Part shown: piece by piece, positions 18,201 through 25,023 of the stretch | Layout of the letters: each line of letters starts with the position of its first letter | Numbering within the stretch: the stretch's first letter is position 1 | Source of the DNA: an uncultured Prevotellaceae bacterium | Lineage (GTDB): Bacteria > Bacteroidota > Bacteroidia > Bacteroidales > Bacteroidaceae | Length of the DNA stretch: 64,000 bases | Direction of reading: 5' to 3' | Assembly (NCBI GenBank): GCA_902769705.1 | Contig: CACXPX010000015.1 | Span: 1-64,000, forward strand | Notes under the pieces: generated by a model | Databases searched by the model: none | What the model was told of the DNA's origin: nothing | What the model saw: the letters and a program-made list of their open reading frames with translations, nothing else | Position numbers and translations under genes: made by a program

Positions 18201-18300
18201 TAGCGATAGTCGCCTGATGCACCTTACGGTCACCATTATGGCCGAATCGATTACCATCGGTTCCAACGACACCGCAGAATTCAATAATGAATGGGAGTAG
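15211..18300 (+). CDS. Giant LEA-like repeat protein fused to a C-terminal Hcp (TssD) domain
   Basis: 1029 residues. Residues 893-1029 form a complete TssD domain, closely related to hcp copy 2. Residues 1-317 are Ala/Gln-rich helix (AAQSKAADAVGQIQSKA-like). Residues 318-651 are about eleven near-identical units built from 11-residue steps (TQFGENLEQKA, TQFGENLEGKV) joined by a 7-residue step (NEFGDKA); some units have one or three 11-mers instead of two, a sign of recent slippage. Residues 652-880 continue as degenerate helical repeats (NAYNDAKETVS). The 11/7 pattern predicts a long, nearly straight coiled coil or amphipathic helix, as in LEA and apolipoprotein repeats. It is an Hcp with an N-terminal extension; it may be a tube-borne cargo, a membrane-active effector or a length-setting ruler. 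No enzymatic domain is seen. Confidence 0.8.
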   Translation: MDFNSILAPLNKSAETITGAIGKMQALPQVPGLQLPGELTAPLQQLQKSSAMLQSAQQKMATLAQTFQNLPAESQQSVMQALSSSNITGNIQSATSALESKLPNPENLANQFNDAFSAAQSKAADAVGQIQSKATEAFSAAQQKATGALGEIQGKASEAFGAVQDKMSGAVNQLQSQAGSALNNIQGQANQALNTAQGQLNNAVGQIKNTADQAYSAAQQQVTDALNEVQQQASSAYEEVQNQVNGAINKVEQTAEDIQNQANQAFDTVQSKNSELYNNAGTKLEEIQGKAENFIDNTGNQIDSIGNRIENGVDNLSNKVDNLGDKASQFGENLEQKATQFGENLEGKVNEFGDKATQFGENLEQKTTQFGENLEGKVNEFGDKATQFGENLEQKATQFGENLEGKVNELGDKAAQFGENLEQKATQFGENLEGKVNEFGDKATQFGENLEGKVNEFGDKATQFGENLEQKATQFGENLEGKVNEFGDKATQFGENLEQKATQFGENLEGKVNEFGDKATQFGENLEQKATQFGENLEQKATQFGENLEGKVNEFGDKATQFGENLEQKATQFGENLEGKVNEFGDKATQFGENLEQKATQFGENLEGKVNELGDKATQFGENLEQKATQFGENLEGKVNELGDKASQFGETIENKAGEVQEKLEQGIANAEKKVGDAVTKVQDTMENAYNAAEKKVNDAVEKVEGAIDDVTEKVESAIDNAKEQIGEAYENAKEKISDTYNNAKETVSNAYNDAKETVSNAYNDAKETVSNAYNEASEAVDNAVNEVTDAINQAYDEAQQAVDQVVDDVNKAIDEVNNAIDQFENAVAEIENKIQETVEKVEETVEKVKDTIDTIRDRVGTVADRIGNLGSSIGSGDLEKALRLRNLPIAQDHTAFHGKLEIGQRKFGIVQCSYSFSQSVDSTGKPVSRPRGGKITFVLPSRSDEDLFFYRWMFSKTEVESGYFRFVVWAQQNRQSFKTVSFQNAYCVGLKDFFNNSDSRLMHLTVTIMAESITIGSNDTAEFNNEWE
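16162..17165 (+). repeat. Tandem 87-bp (33-bp + 33-bp + 21-bp) coding repeats
   Basis: About eleven units encoding 11+11+7 residues, with very high DNA identity between copies (for example CAGTTCGGTGAGAA and CAATTTGGAGAAAA recur throughout). Copies with one 33-bp step (around 16540-16580) or three (around 16780-16860) show expansion and contraction in 33-bp steps. Copy number is likely to vary between strains and may be mis-assembled from short reads. Confidence 0.85.
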
Positions 18301-18335
18301 GACATTAATGCATGCCCTTCTCCCACCTTAATTTA

Positions 18336-18354
18336 TATATTTGCACGTACGTGC
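18336..18354 (+). promoter_or_regulatory. Candidate -7 box overlapping a 12-bp palindrome upstream of vgrG
   Basis: TATATTTG (18336-18343) fits the -7 consensus and runs directly into the perfect palindrome GCACGTACGTGC (18343-18354). It lies in a 108-bp gap before vgrG. No TTTG -33 box is found at the right distance. It could be an internal promoter with an operator, or chance. Confidence 0.3.
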
Positions 18355-18408
18355 GTACATTAATAATATTACAACTTACTTACAAAATACATAATCCCGT
18401 TTCACAAG

Positions 18409-20412
18409 ATGTCTATATCAATAAAAAACATTCAAGTGACCATCGGCAGCACACAATCGAACATGTTCAAGATCCAACTCGACGGTGCTAAGTATTGGCT
18501 CGATAGTTTTACACTGTCGCAGAACCTGTTACAGCCTAATGTGCTGTCGTTTGTGATGTACAAAGACCCTGAAGAGGATGTTAACGAACCACAGTTCGGC
18601 GTCTGCAAGGCAATTATTGGTAAGACAATTAGCGTCTTCTTGCAGACTGACCCGATGGAGCAAGAAATCCCATCGTTCTCCGATGAAGGGAAAATGGCAG
18701 ACATCGAATTTGAGGGCATAATCTTCTCTGCATCGGGCAGTCGCGATGGGAGCCAGTACACAATCAGCGTCGAAGCCCGCTCGTGGGATGCCATCCTGAT
18801 AGACAGCCCTAATTGTAAATCTTGGGAGAAACAAACTTTGAACGACATCGTGCAAGACGTTTTGGACCCATATAGTAGCGCTTGGACAGCAAAAGTCGAT
18901 GCGCGGTTCCAAGACGAGATAGAATATACTGTACAGTATAATGAGAATAATTACCAATTTATGCGGCGTTTGGCATTGCGTTTTGGCGAATGGTTCTATA
19001 ACGATGGCAAACAATTTGTCTTTGGCAACATGCCTGAGGGGAATTCCGTTACGCTTTCCTATCCTAGTAAGGATATTCCTTCGTATAGCGTACGATTAGA
19101 GATGAAAAACATTTATTTCGATCATACCACTTCTTCATATCAAGAGGCTAGCGAAGGGAGAGCCCAGTGTGTAGACCAAATGTCTCGCGAATACAATGAA
19201 TTAAACGAGTCCGTTTTCACGGCGGCTGTCAGCAATTATGACAAAAATCCTGTCCGCAATCTGCATTCGGGTGGCTGGCACGATGATCCAAGCAATGAAA
19301 AACGTGTTGACATCTCATCTAAAACAGAGGCTCGTGGCATCAAGGCTAGCATGCTTGTATACAATGGCACCACCTATTGCTCCAACTTGAAGTTGGGTGG
19401 CAAACTCGTTATCAAGGACAACTTCATCTCCGACAAAGATTCGAATAATAAGAGCGATGTTCAGCAGGATGAAATCATCATCATTGGAATCACCCACCGT
19501 TTCTCTGCCGATGAACGTTACAGCAATACGTTCCAGGGCATTCCTGCTGCTTGCGACTATCCACCTTATACAGGGGGGGAGACCTATCCTTATGCACAGC
19601 CTTGTCGTGGTTGGGTTAAGGATAACGAAGACCCGCAAAAGTTGGGACGAGTTCGTGTAGAGCTTGAATGGTCGGATGGGGAAATGATTACTCCTTGGAT
19701 TCGCATTGCTCAACCTTATGCTGGTGGAGAAAAAGGTGTGCATATTCTGCCCGAGATAGATGAGGAAGTAATGGTGGACTTTGAGCATGGCAATGCCGAG
19801 CGTCCATTTGTCTGTGGAGCGATGTTTGATGGAGTCATTTTTGTTCCAGACGAGAAATGGTACCCTGGAGATAATGAGGTAAAGGCTATTCGTACCAATA
19901 ATGGTCATACCATTGAGATTCACGACAAGAATAAGGGTGGATATATAAAAATATATGACAACAAGAAGGACAACTACGTGGTGACACTTTCCACCGACGA
20001 TGATGCGAAAGTGAAAATCGAGTCGTCGAAGAACATTTCCATCCATGGCAAGAACGATATTAGCATCACGGCCGACCACGACCTCAAGTTGACAGCCTAC
20101 CACGACATCAAGATGACGGCGAAGAACAATATGTCTGTTGATGTGACCAAAGAACTCAAAGTGGGTGCTGATACGTTGAATTCCAACACAGTCACCTTGA
20201 AAGTTGAGACGTCTACGCTCACAGAGAAGGCTGCAACAGCAACAACCAACATCAACAATCACACTATTGATATTAAAGGCGCTTTGAAATATACAGCTGC
20301 TACGATGACCTTTACAGCCAATAGTGCCTATTCGGTCTCGGCTACAGCGTCGATGTCGCTTTCTTCACAAGGCCCGGTTTCCATCCAAGGCGGTATTATC
20401 AAGATGAATTAG
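18409..20412 (+). CDS. tssI: VgrG spike protein (TssI)
   Basis: VgrG trimers cap the Hcp tube. The 667-residue protein has a gp27-like half (residues 1-370; note LSFVMYKDP and the YNENNYQFMRRLALRFGEWFY block), a gp5 OB-fold (about 395-475; GWVKDNEDPQKLGRVRVEL, TPWIRIAQPYAGG, DEEVMVDFEHGNAERPFVCG) and a C-terminal beta-helix of alternating short strands (about 500-667; KNISIHGKNDISITADHDL). No extra effector domain is attached. The following gene starts 43 bp later and encodes the PAAR-like tip, the usual partner that sharpens the beta-helix. Confidence 0.93.
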   Translation: MSISIKNIQVTIGSTQSNMFKIQLDGAKYWLDSFTLSQNLLQPNVLSFVMYKDPEEDVNEPQFGVCKAIIGKTISVFLQTDPMEQEIPSFSDEGKMADIEFEGIIFSASGSRDGSQYTISVEARSWDAILIDSPNCKSWEKQTLNDIVQDVLDPYSSAWTAKVDARFQDEIEYTVQYNENNYQFMRRLALRFGEWFYNDGKQFVFGNMPEGNSVTLSYPSKDIPSYSVRLEMKNIYFDHTTSSYQEASEGRAQCVDQMSREYNELNESVFTAAVSNYDKNPVRNLHSGGWHDDPSNEKRVDISSKTEARGIKASMLVYNGTTYCSNLKLGGKLVIKDNFISDKDSNNKSDVQQDEIIIIGITHRFSADERYSNTFQGIPAACDYPPYTGGETYPYAQPCRGWVKDNEDPQKLGRVRVELEWSDGEMITPWIRIAQPYAGGEKGVHILPEIDEEVMVDFEHGNAERPFVCGAMFDGVIFVPDEKWYPGDNEVKAIRTNNGHTIEIHDKNKGGYIKIYDNKKDNYVVTLSTDDDAKVKIESSKNISIHGKNDISITADHDLKLTAYHDIKMTAKNNMSVDVTKELKVGADTLNSNTVTLKVETSTLTEKAATATTNINNHTIDIKGALKYTAATMTFTANSAYSVSATASMSLSSQGPVSIQGGIIKMN

Positions 20413-20454
20413 TGCTGCGGCTGGCCAGTTGCAAACGTTTTAAGAGACATACCC

Positions 20455-22686
20455 ATGACACAGGAAGAGAGAGAAGAGCAGCAAATGCAGCAGGCAGGCA
20501 AGATCATCGCTGATTTGTCCGATCAGATGGATGCGGCAAATGCGGCGACAGACGCTGCTTTTTCTGAAAAGATAAAGGCGGCGGCTAGCATGGCGGGGGA
20601 AGTTGCGCTGAACATACCCCTTTCTATGGGTAACGCTGCGAAGGGAATTGGCGAAGACTATCTGGATTCCATAAAAGGTGTGGCAGACTATGGTGACCGC
20701 TTTGGCTTGAAAGAACCTTCGGAAGAGGAGGCTGAATCAATGAGGCGATTCAGCCTTAATGTCAGCAAGGTAGACCAACTTGCAGCACCTGTCGGCAAAA
20801 CCGGCTTTCACATGGGTGCCGCTGCGCCTATTTGCACGGCCAATGCTGTGGTGAGATGCTCGTTTGGGGCCACTTTTGGCCAACTTAAAGTCCTGCCTAT
20901 CAATCGTTACTGCATGGGACCGATGAATGCACCTGTGGCAACCATCACCGACTTTGCCCCTATCATCAACATGCCCAGTTTCTTTTTGTGTTTCAACATT
21001 CTCAACCCCGCCGTAGCACTCGAAACCGCTCTGGCCACTGCGGCGAAAGGCGGTGTGTTCACGCTTGTTCCCATGCCATGCGCGTCGACGATGGTGTCAA
21101 CACCTTGGAAACCTGGCCATCCCACGATGCTTAGTGGTGGACGGCCTGTGCTTACGCAGACTTGTAGCAGTTCTTGTTGGGGGATAGGAACCATCAACAT
21201 CATCCACTGTGGGCAGGGGCTGATGCCCAATTCGTACAATTGGTTCATGGGGCCAGACTGGATATCCACCCTAAAAGGGAATGCCGAACTTCTTGCCAAT
21301 GCTGTGGGCAGCATTGGGGCTTTGGCTGGCATGGCCACCAAGGGTGGGAAACTTGCCCAGATTGTGGCAAACAACAAGGCTTTGAGTTTCATGAAGAATT
21401 ATGGAGTGGATGTTCTCGAAGGTGTCGGAAACAGTCTTGCATCGTTTGCTTCTTTTATGGATAGTAATCCTGGAGATGGTTTTGCTAGTGCAACGGATGC
21501 GGGATTGAACCTTCTTGGTGCTCTCCTGACTAAGCGGAAAGGTATGAAGAGGAATGCGGCCGGCCAAAACTATACTGATGCTCACTATAGTACGCAGTCA
21601 GCCAGAGATAATCTGAATACCAGACAGATGGATAGTTTTGATAGGGAAATTGAATTAAGCAATGCACAAAGAAATCAAACGGTCGCTCAAAACAACTTGA
21701 CTGATGCAAGAAGAACACAGACACAAGCAAATACGGATTTGTCGAATGCAAAAGGCGCACAAACCCACGCAAATGAGAATTTGTCAGATGCAAAAAGAAA
21801 TCAGGCAAAGGCAGAGCAGAATGTGACGGATGCAAAGAGTAGTCAAACCAAGGCAAATAAAGACTTGGATGACGCAAGAGGTGCTCAGGCTGATGCTGAA
21901 ACGAAAGTGAATCAAGCGAAAGAGAAACAAAAGGCTGCGGAGCAGGATGTCGTGGCGAAGGAGCAGCAACAGACAAAAGCGAGAGAAGATCTCGACAATG
22001 CTAAAACGGAGCGTGATAAAGTATACTCCGACCCCAAAAGCACTCCCGACCAAAAGAAGGCCGCTGATGCTGCGGTGGCAGATGCCGAGAATGCCAAATT
22101 CCACGCCGATGTCGATCTGGGCACGGCAAGGCACGAGAAAGTCAAGGCCGACAACGGAGTTGAATACGCCCAATCGAGAAAGGCCGAGGCCGATGGTGCC
22201 GTGGCTAATGCCCAGACGAATAAGACGAGGGCCGACAATGCCGTGACGAACGCCGAAACTAACAAGATGAAGGCCGATATTGACGTGGATTCTGCGGAAC
22301 TTAATAAAGCCAAGGCAGACATGGATGTGAATAATGCAAAAGCCAATAAGGCGAATGCAGATAGCAAAGTGGACAATGCCCAAAGTAAGAAGAAACAAGC
22401 GGATAAACAAGTAAATGCAGCGCAAAAGAATTCGGACGATGCAAAGAGACAGGTGAATGACGCAGAGAAAGACTTACGGAGGGCTCAACGAGAGGAAGGC
22501 GACGCATTCGATGAAGCAGTGGAGGCGTCGACCCCCCAAAAACGTGATAGTGGCATTGTGGATGGCTATGGCAGGGACTTCGTCCTGAAGGTGGAAGAAA
22601 ACTACGCACAAGATGCCGCAGGCTCTTATTTTGAAAAAGACTGGGGCAAGTATGTCGACTACTCGAAGGAGAAAGATGACGATTGA
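20455..22686 (+). CDS. PAAR-like (DUF4280-type) tip protein with long coiled-coil extension
   Basis: Residues about 115-265 form a PAAR-like domain of the DUF4280 type: GKTGFHMGAAAPICTANAVVRC-like opening, internal GxxxxPxPC repeats, then paired Cys before INIIHCGQG; these Cys/His residues probably bind metal. Residues 270-390 are hydrophobic/Ala-Gly-rich and could be membrane-active. Residues 400-690 are a very regular coiled coil of roughly 14-residue units (KADxxVxNAxxNK), about 290 residues or some 40 nm if fully extended. A short charged C-terminal tail (residues 695-743, GIVDGYGRDFVLKVEEN) may be a separate small domain. It follows vgrG. An evolved tip carrying a delivered rod is the simplest reading. 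No nuclease, lipase or peptidase motif is evident. Confidence 0.8.
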   Translation: MTQEEREEQQMQQAGKIIADLSDQMDAANAATDAAFSEKIKAAASMAGEVALNIPLSMGNAAKGIGEDYLDSIKGVADYGDRFGLKEPSEEEAESMRRFSLNVSKVDQLAAPVGKTGFHMGAAAPICTANAVVRCSFGATFGQLKVLPINRYCMGPMNAPVATITDFAPIINMPSFFLCFNILNPAVALETALATAAKGGVFTLVPMPCASTMVSTPWKPGHPTMLSGGRPVLTQTCSSSCWGIGTINIIHCGQGLMPNSYNWFMGPDWISTLKGNAELLANAVGSIGALAGMATKGGKLAQIVANNKALSFMKNYGVDVLEGVGNSLASFASFMDSNPGDGFASATDAGLNLLGALLTKRKGMKRNAAGQNYTDAHYSTQSARDNLNTRQMDSFDREIELSNAQRNQTVAQNNLTDARRTQTQANTDLSNAKGAQTHANENLSDAKRNQAKAEQNVTDAKSSQTKANKDLDDARGAQADAETKVNQAKEKQKAAEQDVVAKEQQQTKAREDLDNAKTERDKVYSDPKSTPDQKKAADAAVADAENAKFHADVDLGTARHEKVKADNGVEYAQSRKAEADGAVANAQTNKTRADNAVTNAETNKMKADIDVDSAELNKAKADMDVNNAKANKANADSKVDNAQSKKKQADKQVNAAQKNSDDAKRQVNDAEKDLRRAQREEGDAFDEAVEASTPQKRDSGIVDGYGRDFVLKVEENYAQDAAGSYFEKDWGKYVDYSKEKDDD

Positions 22687-22939
22687 GCGCTGCGATAAAT
22701 GATAAATGAAAAAGGGAAGTTGGCAAAAAGAAAGCAAAACGAGCGTTTTGCTGACACTTTGCTCGCAAATTCGAGAATTAATTATACAACTTTGTTGAGA
22801 TTCTTTACTTTTGCTCCGTTTTCTCTAAAGTAGCACTTTAGATGAACAAAAGCGGCCCTTACGTTTTGTCATTTGCGCGTGACAGACGAAACAAGACAAA
22901 TCGAACATATATAATAACAAACAAAAAACCATAATAACT
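22687..22939 (+). other. Gap before the ubiquitin-type genes
   Basis: 253 bp without a gene. TACTTTTG (22806-22813) fits a -7 box but has no proper -33 partner. The gap separates the tube/tip genes from the ubiquitin-type genes and might hold an internal start site. Confidence 0.3.
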
Positions 22940-23266
22940 ATGACAGAACAGGATTATTATCAAGACGAGTTTATCGTTCTGTTGACGATAGACGGCACTT
23001 CGTATGACGAGATTGAAGTGAAGGTGACTGACCCGAACAAGACGATTCGCGATCAGATTAACAGCATCGTGCAGGTGTTTGAACTGCCGAAGATGGACAA
23101 CGGTGGCAACCCCATCCAGTATCTGCTGGGCAAGTTGATGGACGATGACGAGGAGCCCGTGATCTTGGAGTTTGAAGACGAGAACGGCCGTGAGATGGCG
23201 CTCATCGACTACGAGATCATGCCTATGGACCGCCTGCACCTGATTTCTGTTCCCATTGCGGGATAA
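22940..23266 (+). CDS. Ubiquitin-like protein (YukD/EsaB-like beta-grasp)
   Basis: A 108-residue acidic protein with the strand-strand-helix-strands order of a beta-grasp fold: FIVLLTIDG and EIEVKVTDPNKTI as the first hairpin, IRDQINSIVQVFEL as the helix, then VILEFEDENGREM and MPMDRLHLISVPI as late strands. It resembles the small YukD/EsaB ubiquitin-like family. The chain ends in Ala-Gly, so G108 is already exposed and could be adenylated by an E1 without proteolytic maturation. It lies 45 bp before the E2-like gene and in the same cluster as E1, JAMM and RING-like genes, which is what makes conjugation likely. YukD proteins of T7SS are not conjugated, so a purely structural role is the alternative; no other T7SS gene is here. 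Confidence 0.75.
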   Translation: MTEQDYYQDEFIVLLTIDGTSYDEIEVKVTDPNKTIRDQINSIVQVFELPKMDNGGNPIQYLLGKLMDDDEEPVILEFEDENGREMALIDYEIMPMDRLHLISVPIAG

Positions 23267-23311
23267 TGCGCTATTAACAATTTGCAATTGATAATGAAAG
23301 ATTGAAAAACC

Positions 23312-23971
23312 ATGAATCCAGCCATCAATAATTTCAACCTGAAGGAACTGAAAGGCCGTGATGCCCGTCTGTTCCAAGAATGGAAGGAATTGGACGCTCT
23401 GTGCGAAAAACGCAAGAAACAGGGACCTAATCCTTTCAAACCGTCGCTCTCGTATATCATCCGTCGCAAGAATGCTGTGGGGCTGCCCACGGAGTTCGAG
23501 ATATGGTATCGTTGCAAAAGCATCGTTGGTGTTGAGGACACCGAGCCTCCGCGTAAGCCTATCTTTGGCAATCTGCACAAGATGAGCATTGTGTTACCGA
23601 ACAACTACCCATCGGCCGATGGCAATCCTGTGTTTACGTTCATCAGTGATGTGTGGCATCCGAATATCCGCTATTCGGGTTCGTTTAAGGGGCATGTGTG
23701 TCTGACTATCAAGGAGATGGGTGTGCTTGCCTCAATCAAGGACTTGGTGTTGCGTGTGGAACGCTATTTGAAATACCAGATGTATCACGCCCAGAACACT
23801 TATCCTTATCCTGAGGATCAAGGCGTAGCAGAGTGGGTGCGTGAAGAAGGTGAGCCCAATGGATGGGTGAAATTCGCACAAGACCAGCCAGAAGTTCCTG
23901 AGCCTCCGAAGGCTCCAGAAGGTGGTGATGATGACAAACCAAAGAAACCTAAAATTTCGTTGAGTATATGA
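23312..23971 (+). CDS. E2-like ubiquitin-conjugating enzyme
   Basis: E2 enzymes carry the activated ubiquitin-like protein on a cysteine before transfer. This 219-residue protein has a UBC fold signature: a strand-rich middle ending in MSIVLPNNYPSADGNPVFTF (the P-x-x-YP motif), then HPN at residues 116-118 and a cysteine at C130 in GHVCLTI, matching the eukaryotic HPN...Cys spacing (8-12 residues). Helices follow (SIKDLVLRVERYLKYQ). The C-terminus (190-219) is a Pro/Glu-rich tail ending in KPKISLSI. The stop overlaps the start of the next gene (ATGA), coupling it to an exported membrane-complex candidate. The conserved Asn and Cys suggest an active enzyme. Confidence 0.85.
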   Translation: MNPAINNFNLKELKGRDARLFQEWKELDALCEKRKKQGPNPFKPSLSYIIRRKNAVGLPTEFEIWYRCKSIVGVEDTEPPRKPIFGNLHKMSIVLPNNYPSADGNPVFTFISDVWHPNIRYSGSFKGHVCLTIKEMGVLASIKDLVLRVERYLKYQMYHAQNTYPYPEDQGVAEWVREEGEPNGWVKFAQDQPEVPEPPKAPEGGDDDKPKKPKISLSI

Positions 23972-25023
23972 AAAAGATATCGTTATTGTTCGCATTGCTC
24001 TTTACAACCACGCTTTCCACGATGGCTGATGAGCAAAAGAGTGTCAACTTGAGCGGCGACCATACACAGCAGACAGTTGCCCTGTCATATATGAACATCT
24101 TCGTCACGCTGGAGGATAACGATGGTGAGACGGGCAAGGTAAAACTGGAACTCGAGAACCTAGACGAGTCGAAGGCTCTGCTACTCTTCGATCGTGCTTA
24201 TGACGAGAAGACTGTGAAGAAGATGCCCGTTTCGATGACGTTTGACAAGACGTTTGGCGGCACGAAGAATAAACGTGTGATTGATCCTTACGAACAGGCT
24301 AATCAGCCCATGATGCTGAAGCCGTCGGACAAGTTCACGTTGCCGTTGGTGGAGGTGCAAGGTGGTACGCCCACAGTTTGTCGTCTGCCTATCTATATTG
24401 CCAAGTTTAAGGGCAAGAAAATGAATAAACTGATTCTGATGGAGAAAGAGGTGATTGAACTGAGCATCGAAGTGGAGTTGAAACCTAGCGCCGAATACTT
24501 GGGGCTGAAGGACGAAGTTGATGCCTTATCGCGTAGCATCTCTATCTGTCCAAACTCGAAACACAAACCTACAGAGGCCAAACAGCGCGAGGACTATCAG
24601 GACAAGATCAATAGTTTGAAACAGAAGATTGATGCTGCAATTCAAAGTCACGGTTGGCCAACCAACAGTCGTGCTTATGCCCGCTATAACGAGCTGAAGT
24701 CGAAACTCGATGCCATTGACCTCGATTCGCATGTGCGCGACTGTGGCCGCCATAAGACTGCTGCACCAAGAAAAGGTCACTCGTGCAGCTATTGCTCGCT
24801 CTCGCTGCAGCAGATATACCATCAGCTCGACGACATCTACAAGAAAATCTATAGCAGTTCGGACCGTAAGGCTGCTAAGGCAAAGGTAATGGGCCAAGTG
24901 AATGCCCTCTATCGTTGCTGTACTGACGGAAGTTGCAGCAAACACGCCTCTTCATGGAAGAGCGGTGGAGGCGGCTATAAGGCAAAGATTACGGAGCGTT
25001 ACAATCGTATCAATGGAATATGA
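23968..25023 (+). CDS. Exported protein, candidate membrane-complex component (paralog A)
   Basis: Not a family I can name. The 351-residue protein starts with a signal peptide (MKKISLLFALLFTTTLSTMADE, cleaved near 21) and has no further membrane span, so it should be periplasmic or outer-membrane associated. Residues 25-170 form a strand-rich domain that shares a motif with the next gene (LPIYIAKFKGK at 140-150; IPLYLAHYEGK there), so the two are probably paralogous in this region. The C-terminal half is helical with clustered Cys/His pairs (CGRHK, HSCSYCS, CCTDGSCSKH), likely disulfides or a metal site. It overlaps both flanking genes. It could replace a TssJ- or TssQ-like part. Confidence 0.6.
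   Translation: MKKISLLFALLFTTTLSTMADEQKSVNLSGDHTQQTVALSYMNIFVTLEDNDGETGKVKLELENLDESKALLLFDRAYDEKTVKKMPVSMTFDKTFGGTKNKRVIDPYEQANQPMMLKPSDKFTLPLVEVQGGTPTVCRLPIYIAKFKGKKMNKLILMEKEVIELSIEVELKPSAEYLGLKDEVDALSRSISICPNSKHKPTEAKQREDYQDKINSLKQKIDAAIQSHGWPTNSRAYARYNELKSKLDAIDLDSHVRDCGRHKTAAPRKGHSCSYCSLSLQQIYHQLDDIYKKIYSSSDRKAAKAKVMGQVNALYRCCTDGSCSKHASSWKSGGGGYKAKITERYNRINGI

Noticed and set aside
22940-23266. Type VII secretion marker (EsaB/YukD)
   Set aside because: No EssC-like ATPase, WXG100 or EsaA-like gene nearby; E1, E2 and JAMM genes in the same cluster fit a conjugated Ubl better.
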